This document shows, one piece after another, positions 22,499 through 32,155 of a stretch of 38,281 bases of DNA. The stretch is from Candidatus Paralachnospira caecorum. Its GTDB lineage: Bacteria; Bacillota; Clostridia; Lachnospirales; Lachnospiraceae. A program made the translations under genes and the position numbers. The notes under the pieces are model-generated. The model worked only from the letters and a program-made list of their open reading frames with translations. It ran no database searches and was not told the origin of the DNA. Location: contig CAJFHG010000041.1 of the NCBI GenBank assembly GCA_904379015.1, positions 1 through 38,281 of the forward strand. Reading direction: 5' to 3'. How positions within the stretch are numbered: the first letter of the stretch is position 1; every line of letters begins with the position of its first letter.

Positions 22499-25372
22499 GT
22501 GGCATCATCGAAACAGACAGGAAGCAGAAGAAAAAGCACCGGGAAAGGAACTGCCCGGAAAACACAGAGAACTTCTGCCAGGTCAAAGACTGGAAGAAAA
22601 AATACGAAAAAGCGTGCCGTTGAAAACAAGATGGAACCGGCCATTAAAAAAGAACTGGTGATTCTCATCAGCCTCGCAGTCTGTCTGCTTCTGTTCTGCA
22701 GCAATCTGCATCTGTGCGGGCAGCTCGGAGAAGTGTTCTACCGCGTGATGCGGGGACTTTTCGGCATTATGGGATATGTATTCCCCGTATATCTGTTTGT
22801 TTGTATCTGCTTTCTTTTGTCCAATCGCGCCAGTGCCCGGTCCGTGGTGAGGATCCTCGTTTCCTGCCTGGTGTTTCTGGTCCTCTGCGGGATCGTGTCG
22901 CTGCTGGCTCTGGATACCTATGACGCGGCTGCCACCCTGGGAGATTATTACAGCCGGGCGGCGCAGACCATAGACGGGGGCATGGCCGGCGGACTCTGCC
23001 TGAGACTTTTGTATCCGGCCTTCGGCATGGTGGGAGCTTATGTGATCCTGATCGTTCTGGCGGCGGCGGGAATCGTGGTGATCACGGAGAAGTCCATCCT
23101 GCGGCCGATCCAGAAGAACGGGAAAAAGGTCTATGACACGGCCAGAGAGGACATGGCGAGACGCCATGAGATCCATGCCGCCAGGGCCGAGGAAAAGAAA
23201 AAATACAGAGCGGAGAAAAAAGTGCGGGGCGTTTCTCTGGATACCAGCGTGGGAGGAGAGACAGATGCGGACGCTGCGGCGGCTGCGGTGCCTGGCGCGG
23301 AAACAGAAGGAAAGAAGGCGAAGGGACAGGCAGATATTTTTACCGGAGAGATCCACGGCATGACGGGACAGGCAGAAAAGGAAGAAGATCCTGCCCGGGG
23401 AAAATCAGAAGGACATGCTGTGGAAGCGGATGAGGAAGTCATCTACATAGAAGAAGATACGGCTCCGCTCCGCGCGGCGAAGCTGGACAGCACGCTGTCA
23501 GAGCTGGAAGCCTTTGACCGGGAGAACGGAGGCGCAGAGGAAGACGGCACGCCTCTGTCTGTGGATTACGCGGCCATGGACCGGAATCCGGTTTTTGGAA
23601 AACAGTTTGAGATGACCGGAAGAAGTGCGGAGTCCGGGGCGGATGAAAGTTCACAGACCGATGTGAGACAGGTGGTCACAGCGTCTGGCAAGGTTGTGGA
23701 GGTGGAGCAGGATCCCACCGAAGAGGATCCGATTACCAGAAAGCGGGCGCAGGCTGCTTCCGCGGGATCCGGAGACGGGACCATTTTCCGGGAGGCCGGC
23801 GGCGCAAGAGGAAGCTCCGGCAGTGTGAATTTTTCGGCCGGAAAGGATCCGGCGGACTCCGGCGCTGTGAAAACGGGGACAAAACAACAGGCGGCGGGCG
23901 CCGCGAAGAAACCGCCCCGCCCCTATGTGAAGCCGCCTGTCTCTCTGCTCAGACAGGGCAGCAGGAAAATGAAGAACCGGGACGCGGAGCTCAGAGAGAC
24001 TGCGGTGAAGCTGCAGCAGACCCTCCGGAATTTCGGAGTGGGGGTGACCGTTACCAATATCAGCTGCGGCCCTTCTGTGACCCGGTATGAGCTGACGCCG
24101 GAGCAGGGCGTCAAGGTGAGCCGGATCGTTTCTCTGACGGATGACATCAAGCTGAACCTGGCGGCGGCGGACATCAGGATCGAGGCGCCGATCCCGGGAA
24201 AATCGGCGGTGGGGATCGAGGTGCCCAATAAAGAAAATATGACTGTGTTTTTCCGGGATGTCCTGGAATCCGAGGAGTTTAAAAAGCATCCCTCCAGGCT
24301 GGCCTTTGCCGTGGGACGGGATATCGCGGGACAGACCGTGGTGGCGGATCTGGCCAGGATGCCCCATCTTCTGATCGCGGGCGCCACCGGTTCCGGAAAA
24401 TCTGTCTGTATCAATACACTGATCATGAGCATCATTTACAAGGCCAAACCGTCGGAGGTCCGCCTGATCATGGTGGATCCGAAGGTGGTGGAGCTCAGTG
24501 TCTACAACGGAATCCCGCATCTGATGATCCCTGTGGTCACAGATCCCAAAAAGGCGGCGGGCGCGTTAAACTGGGCCGTGGCGGAAATGACAGACCGGTA
24601 TAAGAAATTCGCGGAGCTGAATGTGCGGGATCTGAAGGGCTACAATGAGAAGATCCGGGAGGAGACAGAACGCCCGGGAGAAGAGGCGGAGACCCTTCCT
24701 CAGCTGGTCATCATCGTAGATGAGCTGTCGGACCTGATGATGGTGGCGCCGGGCGAGGTGGAGGACGCCATCTGCCGCCTGGCGCAGATGGCCAGGGCGG
24801 CCGGCATCCATCTGGTGCTGGCGACCCAGCGTCCCTCCGTCAATGTCATTACGGGACTGATCAAGGCCAATGTGCCGTCCCGGATCGCGTTTTCCGTTTC
24901 CTCCGGCGTGGATTCCCGGACGATCATCGACATGAACGGGGCAGAAAAGCTGCTGGGCAAGGGCGACATGCTCTTTTATCCCTCCGGCTACCAGAAACCG
25001 GTCCGTGTGCAGGGCGCTTTTATTTCAGATGAAGAAGTGTCCCGGGTGGTCAAATACCTGACGGACAGAAGCGATGTCCAGTACAGCCAGGATGTGGAAA
25101 GTCATCTGGCGGCTTCCGGCGGCGCCGAGGGCGGCATCGGAGGCGACGAGCGGGACGCGTACTTTGCCGACGCGGGACGGTTTATCATTGAAAAAGAAAA
25201 GGCTTCCATCGGCATGCTCCAGAGAGCCTTCAAAGTGGGGTTCAACCGGGCAGCCAGGATCATGGACCAGCTCGCGTCCGCCGGCGTGGTAGGCGAGGAA
25301 GAAGGAACAAAGCCGAGAAAGGTGCTCATGACCCGGGAAGAATTTGAAGAATACCTGCAGCAGCAGGCCTGA
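22499..25372 (+). CDS. ftsK: DNA translocase FtsK/SpoIIIE
   Basis: A 957-residue septal DNA pump that clears chromosomal DNA from the division plane. A very basic N-terminus (about 1-45, rich in Lys, Arg and Thr) precedes four membrane helices (about 50-185). A long acidic, low-complexity linker follows (about 215-470). The motor domain has Walker A GATGSGKSVCIN (about 628) and Walker B VIIVDELSDLMM (about 740), plus LATQRPSVNVITGLIKAN. The C-terminal winged-helix gamma domain (about 891-955) reads ASIGMLQRAFKVGFNRAARI, the part that reads polar DNA motifs. GTG 22499 has GGAGGAG four bases before it; an in-frame TTG at 22481 covers that site and is less likely. The same family includes the sporulation pump SpoIIIE, and one protein may serve both roles. 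Confidence 0.95.
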   Translation: MASSKQTGSRRKSTGKGTARKTQRTSARSKTGRKNTKKRAVENKMEPAIKKELVILISLAVCLLLFCSNLHLCGQLGEVFYRVMRGLFGIMGYVFPVYLFVCICFLLSNRASARSVVRILVSCLVFLVLCGIVSLLALDTYDAAATLGDYYSRAAQTIDGGMAGGLCLRLLYPAFGMVGAYVILIVLAAAGIVVITEKSILRPIQKNGKKVYDTAREDMARRHEIHAARAEEKKKYRAEKKVRGVSLDTSVGGETDADAAAAAVPGAETEGKKAKGQADIFTGEIHGMTGQAEKEEDPARGKSEGHAVEADEEVIYIEEDTAPLRAAKLDSTLSELEAFDRENGGAEEDGTPLSVDYAAMDRNPVFGKQFEMTGRSAESGADESSQTDVRQVVTASGKVVEVEQDPTEEDPITRKRAQAASAGSGDGTIFREAGGARGSSGSVNFSAGKDPADSGAVKTGTKQQAAGAAKKPPRPYVKPPVSLLRQGSRKMKNRDAELRETAVKLQQTLRNFGVGVTVTNISCGPSVTRYELTPEQGVKVSRIVSLTDDIKLNLAAADIRIEAPIPGKSAVGIEVPNKENMTVFFRDVLESEEFKKHPSRLAFAVGRDIAGQTVVADLARMPHLLIAGATGSGKSVCINTLIMSIIYKAKPSEVRLIMVDPKVVELSVYNGIPHLMIPVVTDPKKAAGALNWAVAEMTDRYKKFAELNVRDLKGYNEKIREETERPGEEAETLPQLVIIVDELSDLMMVAPGEVEDAICRLAQMARAAGIHLVLATQRPSVNVITGLIKANVPSRIAFSVSSGVDSRTIIDMNGAEKLLGKGDMLFYPSGYQKPVRVQGAFISDEEVSRVVKYLTDRSDVQYSQDVESHLAASGGAEGGIGGDERDAYFADAGRFIIEKEKASIGMLQRAFKVGFNRAARIMDQLASAGVVGEEEGTKPRKVLMTREEFEEYLQQQA

Positions 25373-25464
25373 TGCCCCGGCCGGGCGGGCGCGGATCCCG
25401 GAGGCGCTAACCTTTGTTTTTTCTCTGCATACCATAAAGAAAGAACTGTGTTCTCGGAGACAAC

Positions 25465-26961
25465 ATGAGACTGAGCAGTCTGCTTTCGCATGTCGGCTAC
25501 GTCAGGATAAGGGGAAGCGCGGAGGTTTTGGTGACGGGAATTGCCTGTGATTCCAGACAGGTCCGTCCCGGAGATCTGTTTGTCTGTATTTCCGGTTTTC
25601 ATAAAGACGGCCATGAATTTGCCGGAGAAGCCGCGGAGAAAGGCGCTTCTGTGATCGTCATGGAAGAAGGAAACAGAAAAGCTGAGAAGCTGGAACAGAA
25701 GCTCGCGGAAAAGGCCACGGTGATCATGGCCGCGTCGTCCCGGAAAATGCTGGCCCATCTGGCCGCGGCTTTTTACGGGTACCCGCTCCGGTCGATGACT
25801 TCGGTGGCGGTCACCGGAACAAAGGGAAAAACCACCACAGCCTATATGGTATACGAGATACTGAAGCAGTCGGGAAAAAAGACAGGGATCATCGGCACCA
25901 ACGGCGCCTTTACGGCAGACCGGGAGTTTCCCGTTTCCCACACCACGCCGGAGGCGCATGAGCTTCAGCGGATCCTGTGGGAAATGAAGAAAGAAGGATG
26001 TACCCATGTGGTCATGGAGGTTTCCTCCCAGGGCTACAAAATGGAGCGGACCGCGGGGCTTCATTTTACCTGCGGGATTTTTACCAATCTGTCGCCGGAT
26101 CATATCGGTCCGGGCGAGCATGAGAATTTTGAGGATTATCTTTATCAGAAGAGCCGGCTGTTTCAGAACTGCGATATGGCGGTGGCCAATCTGGATGATC
26201 CCTGGGTAAAGGATGTGACCGGGCGGGCTGTCTGCCCCGTGGTGACCTATGGAATGGACCGGGGAGATTATCAGGCGTTGGATCTGGTTTTCTATAAAGA
26301 CAGCCATATGCTGGGCTGCGAATACCGGCTCCGAAGGAACAGAGAGGGCAAAAAAGAGGAAACAGGGGTTTTCCTTCGGCTTCCTGGGGAGTATAATGTG
26401 AAGAACAGCATGGCTGCCATCGCGGCCGCGGAATGCCTTGGCATTCCGGCTAAGCAGGCGGCCGGAGCGCTTAAGGAGCTTCGGGTGCCGGGACGGATGG
26501 AAGTCGTTTCCGGAAGCAGCCGCCTCTGGATCATTGTGGATTACGCTCACAATGAGATCAGCATGGAGAACCTGCTGAAAACTCTCAAATCATATGAGCC
26601 GAGAAATCTGATCTGTGTATTCGGCTGCGGCGGGAACCGCTCCAGGCTGCGCAGAAGCGGTATGGGAAGAGCGGCTGGGACATGGGCGGATTTGTCCGTC
26701 ATCACCGCGGACAATTCCCGATATGAACCTCTGCCGGAGATCATAAAAGGAATTGAAGCGGGGCTGCGTGAAACAAAAGGGAAATACCTGATCATTCCTG
26801 ACAGGCGTGAGGCGATCTCCTACGCGGTGCGTCACGGCAAAGTGGGAGACATCATCGCCATCATCGGGAAGGGCCATGAGGATTATCAGGAGACAGAGGG
26901 GACACGGATCCATTTTTCTGACAGAGAAGAAGTGGAAAAGGCACTTATGAAATATAGATGA
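25465..26961 (+). CDS. murE: MurE-type UDP-MurNAc-tripeptide synthetase (divergent clade)
   Basis: A 498-residue Mur ligase that adds the third amino acid to UDP-MurNAc-L-Ala-D-Glu. The P-loop is VTGTKGKTTTAYM (about 116-128), the central domain has MEVSSQGYKMER and TNLSPDHIGPGEHENFEDY, and the carbamylated-lysine candidate is in YQKSRLF. The C-terminal domain has FGCGGNRSRLRR and the substrate motif DNSRYEP (about 416-422). Classical meso-diaminopimelate enzymes read DNPR at that site; here Pro is Ser but the key Arg remains, so diaminopimelate is plausible though not proven. SSQGYK and DHIGPGEH also differ from the usual SSHAL and DHLDxHG. GGAGA precedes ATG 25465. murF follows 17 bases downstream, which strongly supports a wall-precursor role. 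Confidence 0.88.
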   Translation: MRLSSLLSHVGYVRIRGSAEVLVTGIACDSRQVRPGDLFVCISGFHKDGHEFAGEAAEKGASVIVMEEGNRKAEKLEQKLAEKATVIMAASSRKMLAHLAAAFYGYPLRSMTSVAVTGTKGKTTTAYMVYEILKQSGKKTGIIGTNGAFTADREFPVSHTTPEAHELQRILWEMKKEGCTHVVMEVSSQGYKMERTAGLHFTCGIFTNLSPDHIGPGEHENFEDYLYQKSRLFQNCDMAVANLDDPWVKDVTGRAVCPVVTYGMDRGDYQALDLVFYKDSHMLGCEYRLRRNREGKKEETGVFLRLPGEYNVKNSMAAIAAAECLGIPAKQAAGALKELRVPGRMEVVSGSSRLWIIVDYAHNEISMENLLKTLKSYEPRNLICVFGCGGNRSRLRRSGMGRAAGTWADLSVITADNSRYEPLPEIIKGIEAGLRETKGKYLIIPDRREAISYAVRHGKVGDIIAIIGKGHEDYQETEGTRIHFSDREEVEKALMKYR

Positions 26962-26978
26962 AAAGGATACAATGAAAT

Positions 26979-28352
26979 ATGGAACAGACAACAGTAAGAG
27001 ATTTGGTGAAAGCATCGGGCGGGGTTCTTCTTGCGGGAAATCCGGATCTGCCTGTCAGAAATGTGAGCATTGACTCCAGGGTGATGAAGGGGGAAGATCT
27101 GTTTGTCCCGCTGATCGGCGCCAGGAGCGACGCCCACGATTTCCTGGCTCAGGCGATAGAAAACGGAGCGGCGGCTGTCCTTTCCTCAAGAAAAATAGAA
27201 CCGCTTCCGGGAGCGGCCTGGATCCAGGTGGAGGATACCTTAAAGGCGCTCCAGAATATCGGAAGAGATTACAGAGAACGGATGGGGATCCCGGTGGTGG
27301 GCGTGACCGGAAGTGTGGGAAAGACCACCACCAGAGAGATGGTTGCCGCGGCTCTGGGGGCAAAATACCGGGTCTTTAAGACTTCGAAGAACTTCAACAG
27401 CGACATTGGCCTGCCGGTCACCATGACGGAGATCAGCAGTCTGGATGAGATCGCCGTGCTGGAAATGGGAATGAGCGATTTCGGAGAGATGGAGGTGCTG
27501 TCCTCCATGGCAAAGCCCTCGGCGGCGGTCATGACCAACATCGGCGTGGCCCATATTGAACAGCTTCATACTCAGGAGAATATTTTCAGAGAAAAATTCA
27601 AGATTACCGCCGGGATGGAACGGGACGGAGCCCTGGTCCTGAACGGGGACGACGGTTTTCTGAAAAAGGCCGGCGAAGGGACCGGGTTCAGGAGGATCCT
27701 TTACGGTTTTGGGGAACACTGTGATTTCCGGGGAGAGGATCTGGAGATCACCGGCAGCGGAACGGAATTCACAGCGGTGAACGGAGAAAAGCGGGTCAGA
27801 GTGCGTCTGCCTGTCATGGGCAGGCATATGGCCATGAATGCCCTGGCGGCTCTGGCGGTGGCTTCTCTGTGGGACGTATCCATGGAGGAGGCGGCAGGAG
27901 CCCTGGAAAATTTTGAAGGCTTCCGGAACCGGCAGCAGATTTATCCGGTGCGGGATTACCGGGTCATTGACGATACTTACAACGCGAGCCCCGATTCCAT
28001 GAAGGCGGCTCTCATGGTGCTGGCCGGTATGCCCACGTCGGGAAAAAAGACCGCGGTGCTGGCCAATATGCTGGAGCTGGGAGAAAACAGCCGGGCCTTC
28101 CATTACGATGTGGGACGTTTTGCCAGACAGGTAAGGCCGGATGTGATGATCTGCATCGGAGATCTGGCGGCGGAGATTGGAAAAGGGCTGATGGACGGAG
28201 GCGAGACCAGGACCCGGGTGCGGTGCTTTGAGACCAGGGAGGAGGCGCTTCCCTTTTTGAAGGAGGAGGCGCAGAAGGGAGATCTGATCCTGTTTAAGGG
28301 CTCCAACAGCATGAAGCTGGGCGAGCTGATCGATGCCCTTAAGAGGGAATGA
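26979..28352 (+). CDS. murF: UDP-N-acetylmuramoyl-tripeptide--D-alanyl-D-alanine ligase MurF
   Basis: A 457-residue Mur ligase that attaches D-Ala-D-Ala to complete the UDP-MurNAc pentapeptide in the cytoplasm. The N-terminal substrate-binding domain contains VRNVSIDSRVMKGEDLFVPL. The P-loop is GVTGSVGKTTTREM (about 108-121), the central domain has VLEMGMSDFGEM and TNIGVAHIE, and the C-terminal domain has VIDDTYNASPDSMKAAL and VLANMLELGENS. These are classic MurF motifs and the length is normal. The ribosome binding site AAAGGA is 11 bases before ATG 26979, slightly far; an ATG at 26972 is out of frame. It follows murE by 17 bases and precedes priA by three. Confidence 0.97.
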   Translation: MEQTTVRDLVKASGGVLLAGNPDLPVRNVSIDSRVMKGEDLFVPLIGARSDAHDFLAQAIENGAAAVLSSRKIEPLPGAAWIQVEDTLKALQNIGRDYRERMGIPVVGVTGSVGKTTTREMVAAALGAKYRVFKTSKNFNSDIGLPVTMTEISSLDEIAVLEMGMSDFGEMEVLSSMAKPSAAVMTNIGVAHIEQLHTQENIFREKFKITAGMERDGALVLNGDDGFLKKAGEGTGFRRILYGFGEHCDFRGEDLEITGSGTEFTAVNGEKRVRVRLPVMGRHMAMNALAALAVASLWDVSMEEAAGALENFEGFRNRQQIYPVRDYRVIDDTYNASPDSMKAALMVLAGMPTSGKKTAVLANMLELGENSRAFHYDVGRFARQVRPDVMICIGDLAAEIGKGLMDGGETRTRVRCFETREEALPFLKEEAQKGDLILFKGSNSMKLGELIDALKRE

Positions 28353-28355
28353 CAT

Positions 28356-30593
28356 ATGAAGAAGCTTTATGCGGATATCATTGTTGATATTGTCCATATG
28401 GCACTCGACAGGTGCTTTCAGTATGAGGTTCCGGAGGAGATCGCGGCTGACGCCGCGGTGGGGAGCCGGGTGCGGATCCCCTTCGGGAAGGCCGATACGC
28501 TGAGGGACGGATATATCATCGGATTGACGGAAACGCCGGAATATGATCCGGAAAAAATTAAAAAAATTGAATCCGTCTGCGGGGATGCGGTGCCCATCGA
28601 AAGCCAGCTGATCAGGCTGGCTGCATGGATGAGGGAGACTTACGGCTCCACCATGATCCAGGCGCTCAAGACAGTGCTTCCCGCGAGACGGAACGTGAAG
28701 ACGGTCAGGAAGCGGTATCTGGTGCGGACAGCGGAAAGGGAACAGTGCGGGGCGCTCCTGGAGGAGCTGAGGAGGAAAAAACAGAAGGCCAGAGTCCGGC
28801 TTCTGGAGGCTTTTCTGGAGGATGAGGTCCTTCCCTATGAGATGGTGGTGCACAAGCTCAGGGTTTCTCCGGCTTCCTTTGCTCCGCTGGAAGAAATGGG
28901 GATTTTCCGGATCCAGACAGAGGAGAGCTACCGGAATCCCATCAGAGGTCTGAAGCAGGAGACCTCCTCCATTGTCCTCAACGGGGAACAGCGGGCGGCG
29001 GCAGACGGACTGATCGCTTCCTGGGAGGGGGACCGGAAGCCCTGCCTCCTGTATGGAATTACCGGGAGCGGGAAGACAGAGGTTTACATGGAGCTGATCA
29101 GCCATGTGACGGCCCGGGGAAAACAGGCCATTGTGATGATCCCGGAGATCGCGCTTACCTGGCAGACCGTGATGCGGTTTTACAGACGGTTCGGGGACCG
29201 GGTATCCATTGTCCATTCCCGGCTTTCGGCAGGGGAAAAGTCAGATCAGTTTGCCAGGGCAAGAAAAGGGGAGATCGATATTATGATCGGCCCCCGGTCG
29301 GCGCTTTTTACTCCCTTTCCCGATCTGGGCCTCGTGATCATCGATGAGGAACATGAGACGGCCTACCAGAGCGAGACGGTGCCCCGGTATCACGCGGTTC
29401 CGGCCGCCATCGAGCGGTGCAGGATGGCAGGCGCCATGACGGTGCTGGGATCGGCAACCCCTTCGGCGTCCTCTTACTATAAGGCGCAGAACGGGGAATA
29501 CCGGCTGTTTCAGCTGAGGACCCGGGCAAAGGAAAAAAGTGTTCTCCCGTCGGTGGAGATCGTGGATCTCAGGGAGGAGCTGAGATCCGGAAACAGGACT
29601 ATTTTCAGCCGCCGGCTGGCGGGACTGATGGAAGAAACTCTTGCCAGAAAGGAACAGATCCTGCTCTTTCTCAACAGGCGGGGCTACGCGGGTTTTGTTT
29701 CCTGCCGCTCCTGCGGGGAGGCGGTGAAATGCCCCCACTGCGACGTGAGTCTGACGGCCCACAGAGACGGGATGCTCCGGTGCCACTACTGCGGATACGA
29801 GATCCCGGTTCCCAGGACCTGCCCTTCCTGCGGATCAAAATATATCGCGGGCTTTGGGACAGGTACTCAGAAGGTGGAGGCCATGGTGAAAAAAATATTC
29901 CCGGAGGCGGGGGTCCTCCGGATGGATATGGACACCACGTCGAAGAAGGGCGGCCACGACGCCATTCTCTCCGCCTTTGCTGACGGAAAAGCGGATATTC
30001 TCATAGGAACCCAGATGATCGTCAAGGGCCATGATTTTCCGAAGGTGACGCTGGTGGGAATTCTGGCAGCCGATCTGTCTCTCAACTCCGGCGGATACGA
30101 GTCGGGAGAGCGGACATTCCAGCTGATCACCCAGGCGGCGGGAAGAGCGGGCAGAGACAGCCTTCCGGGCCGCGTGGTCATCCAGAGCTATAATCCCTCC
30201 CATTACAGCATTGAGGCGGCGGCAAGCCAGGACTATGACGGATTTTACTGGCACGAGATCCTGTACAGGAGGCTGCTGCATTATCCTCCTGTCTACGGGA
30301 TGCTCTCTCTTCTGATTACGTCGAAGGAGGAGGCGCTGGCGGAACGCATGGCCGGCAGAGTGAAAGAGCTGGCGGAGGAACTTTCCTGGGAAGCTGGGAA
30401 AGATGAAAAGGGAATCGAGCTCCTGGAGGTGATCGGCCCCGCGAAAGCGCAGATCGCGCGGATCAATGATCATTACCGCTATGTGATCTACGCGAAAAGC
30501 GAGGACAGAGGAATGCTTCTGGAGCTGAAAAATAAAATAGAACAGATAGAATGGGACAGACATGTCATGTATCAGTTTGATATGTCTGTCTGA
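28356..30593 (+). CDS. priA: Primosomal protein N' (replication restart helicase PriA)
   Basis: A 745-residue superfamily 2 helicase that recognises stalled forks and reloads the replisome. It has an N-terminal DNA-binding domain (about 1-110), Walker A GITGSGKTEVYM (about 231-242), the DEEH box in LVIIDEEHETAYQSE (about 325-339) and the helicase motif GSATPS. Zinc-binding cysteine pairs CRSCGEAVKCPHC and CHYCGYEIPVPRTCPSC (about 449-495) follow, then motif VI ITQAAGRAGRDS. Length and domain order are normal. GAGGGAA is a few bases before ATG 28356, and the gap to murF is only three bases, so translation is probably coupled. Confidence 0.97.
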   Translation: MKKLYADIIVDIVHMALDRCFQYEVPEEIAADAAVGSRVRIPFGKADTLRDGYIIGLTETPEYDPEKIKKIESVCGDAVPIESQLIRLAAWMRETYGSTMIQALKTVLPARRNVKTVRKRYLVRTAEREQCGALLEELRRKKQKARVRLLEAFLEDEVLPYEMVVHKLRVSPASFAPLEEMGIFRIQTEESYRNPIRGLKQETSSIVLNGEQRAAADGLIASWEGDRKPCLLYGITGSGKTEVYMELISHVTARGKQAIVMIPEIALTWQTVMRFYRRFGDRVSIVHSRLSAGEKSDQFARARKGEIDIMIGPRSALFTPFPDLGLVIIDEEHETAYQSETVPRYHAVPAAIERCRMAGAMTVLGSATPSASSYYKAQNGEYRLFQLRTRAKEKSVLPSVEIVDLREELRSGNRTIFSRRLAGLMEETLARKEQILLFLNRRGYAGFVSCRSCGEAVKCPHCDVSLTAHRDGMLRCHYCGYEIPVPRTCPSCGSKYIAGFGTGTQKVEAMVKKIFPEAGVLRMDMDTTSKKGGHDAILSAFADGKADILIGTQMIVKGHDFPKVTLVGILAADLSLNSGGYESGERTFQLITQAAGRAGRDSLPGRVVIQSYNPSHYSIEAAASQDYDGFYWHEILYRRLLHYPPVYGMLSLLITSKEEALAERMAGRVKELAEELSWEAGKDEKGIELLEVIGPAKAQIARINDHYRYVIYAKSEDRGMLLELKNKIEQIEWDRHVMYQFDMSV

Positions 30594-30614
30594 ATCAGGA
30601 AAGGATGGAGAAGT

Positions 30615-31094
30615 ATGGCGCTTAGAATCATCAGGGAAATCGGGGATGAGGTCCTGACAAAAACCGCGAAGGAAGTCAAAGAAATGACGCCCAGGACAAG
30701 CCGGCTCATCGCGGATATGCTGGAGACCATGTATGAGGCGAACGGAGTGGGGCTGGCGGCTCCTCAGGTGGGGATCCTGAAACGGATCGTGACCATCGAT
30801 GTGGGAGACGGTCCCATTGTCCTGGTCAATCCGGTGATTACGGAGACGAGCGGCCACCAGATCGGTCCTGAAGGATGTCTGAGCGTGCCGGGCAAACACG
30901 GAATTGTTGCCAGACCCAATGAGGTGACAGTGAGGGCTCTTGATGAACATATGCAGGAGCGGGAAATCAGGGGAACCGAGCTGCTGGCCCGGGCTATCTG
31001 CCATGAGTGCGACCATCTGGACGGAAAGCTTTACGTGGATCTGGTAGAGGGAGAGCTGATGGATGATGACGCGGAGGAGACAGAAGATGAATAA
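30615..31094 (+). CDS. def: Peptide deformylase
   Basis: A 159-residue metalloenzyme that removes the formyl group from the N-terminal Met of new proteins. All three signatures are present: GVGLAAPQVG (about 45-54), EGCLSVPG (about 84-91, metal-ligand Cys) and HECDHLDG (about 129-136, metal-ligand His and catalytic Glu). The C-terminus is acidic (DDDAEETEDE). GGAAAGGATGG precedes ATG 30615. It lies 21 bases after priA and 95 before fmt, the partner enzyme that adds the formyl group. Confidence 0.98.
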   Translation: MALRIIREIGDEVLTKTAKEVKEMTPRTSRLIADMLETMYEANGVGLAAPQVGILKRIVTIDVGDGPIVLVNPVITETSGHQIGPEGCLSVPGKHGIVARPNEVTVRALDEHMQEREIRGTELLARAICHECDHLDGKLYVDLVEGELMDDDAEETEDE

Positions 31095-31137
31095 ATCAGT
31101 AGTTTTTTCTTAAAAAAATGTAAAAACTGCTGATTTA
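31092..31137 (+). terminator. A/T-rich hairpin overlapping the def stop codon
   Basis: The arm at 31092-31107 (TAAATCAG...TTTTT) pairs with 31122-31137 at 15 of 16 positions; the 5' arm begins with the def stop codon. No long T run follows, only TTATCTT. It looks like a partial terminator or attenuator between def and fmt. Confidence 0.55.
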
Positions 31138-31157
31138 TCTTAAAAACGGAGTATACT
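31129..31157 (+). promoter_or_regulatory. Possible internal promoter before fmt
   Basis: TATACT at 31152-31157 is a good -10; the hexamer 17 bases upstream (GCTGAT) is weak. It lies just after the def hairpin, as expected if fmt starts a second transcript. Confidence 0.4.
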
Positions 31158-31189
31158 GCAATTATGAAAATGATTGGAGGAGAATAGGT

Positions 31190-32137
31190 ATGAAGGTTGT
31201 ATTTATGGGAACGCCGGATTTTTCCGTGCCTTCGCTGGAGGCACTGGTGAACGGCGGCCATCAGGTGGCGGCTGTCATTACCCAGCCGGATAAACCGAAG
31301 GGAAGGGGAAAGGAAATGCAGCCCACTCCTGTCAAGGCGGCCGCGCAGGCTCATGGCATTCCTGTGTGGCAGCCTGAAAAGGTGAAGAACAATGAGGAGC
31401 TGTTTGCCGCTCTGAAGAAGATCGCGCCGGACGTGATTGTCGTCATTGCCTTCGGACAGCTGCTTCCCAGAGAGATTCTGGAACTGCCGCCCTTCGGATG
31501 TATCAACATCCATGCCTCCCTGCTTCCCAAGTACAGAGGGGCCGCGCCGATCCAGTGGGCCATCATCGACGGAGAACAGGAGACCGGCATCACCACCATG
31601 TATATGGAGGAGGGGCTGGACACCGGAGATATGCTTCTCAAGACTGTGGTTCCCATTGAGGCGGAGGATACCGGCGGGAGCCTTCAGGAGAAGCTGAGCC
31701 GGGCGGGCGGCCCGCTGATCCTGGCCACCCTGAAGGGCCTGGAAGCGGGAACGCTCTCCAGAACGCCCCAGACAGGAGATACCTGCTATGCCAGGATTCT
31801 GGAGAAATCCATGGGCGACATTGACTGGTCGAAGGACGCCGCGTCCATTGAGCGGCTGATCCGGGGACTGTCTCCCTGGCCCAGCGCCTACAGTTCTCTG
31901 GGCGGAAAGACCGTCAAATTCTGGAAGGCGTCAGTGATTTCCGGAGAAGAAGAAGGAGAGGCGCAGCTGCCGGGAACCATCGTATCGGTGGAGAAGGACC
32001 ATTTTACGGTGCAGACCGGAAAAGGACTTCTGGCGGTGGAAGCCCTTCAGCTGGAAGGGAAAAAGCGGATGGACGCGGCGGCGTTCCTGCGGGGATATCC
32101 GCTGAAGGCAGGAGAGGCTTTTACAAAAAAGTCATAA
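31190..32137 (+). CDS. fmt: Methionyl-tRNA formyltransferase
   Basis: A 315-residue enzyme that formylates initiator Met-tRNA with 10-formyl-tetrahydrofolate. The N-terminal formyltransferase domain starts VVFMGTPDFSVPSLEAL and carries the active-site block INIHASLLPKYRGAAPIQWA (about 106-125), with the catalytic Asn and His. The C-terminal OB-like tRNA-binding domain follows (about 205-310), with VRGYPLK-like ending FLRGYPLKAGEAF. GGAGGAG lies seven bases before ATG 31190. The length is normal. It opens the conserved fmt-rsmB-rlmN-prpC-prkC-rsgA cluster of Firmicutes. Confidence 0.98.
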   Translation: MKVVFMGTPDFSVPSLEALVNGGHQVAAVITQPDKPKGRGKEMQPTPVKAAAQAHGIPVWQPEKVKNNEELFAALKKIAPDVIVVIAFGQLLPREILELPPFGCINIHASLLPKYRGAAPIQWAIIDGEQETGITTMYMEEGLDTGDMLLKTVVPIEAEDTGGSLQEKLSRAGGPLILATLKGLEAGTLSRTPQTGDTCYARILEKSMGDIDWSKDAASIERLIRGLSPWPSAYSSLGGKTVKFWKASVISGEEEGEAQLPGTIVSVEKDHFTVQTGKGLLAVEALQLEGKKRMDAAAFLRGYPLKAGEAFTKKS

Positions 32138-32155
32138 TATGAGGAGTGAAGGAAT

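Noticed and set aside
27240-29216. 658-residue minus-strand open frame opposite murF and priA
   Set aside because: It spans two well-supported genes and has a Pro/His/Arg-rich composition without domains.
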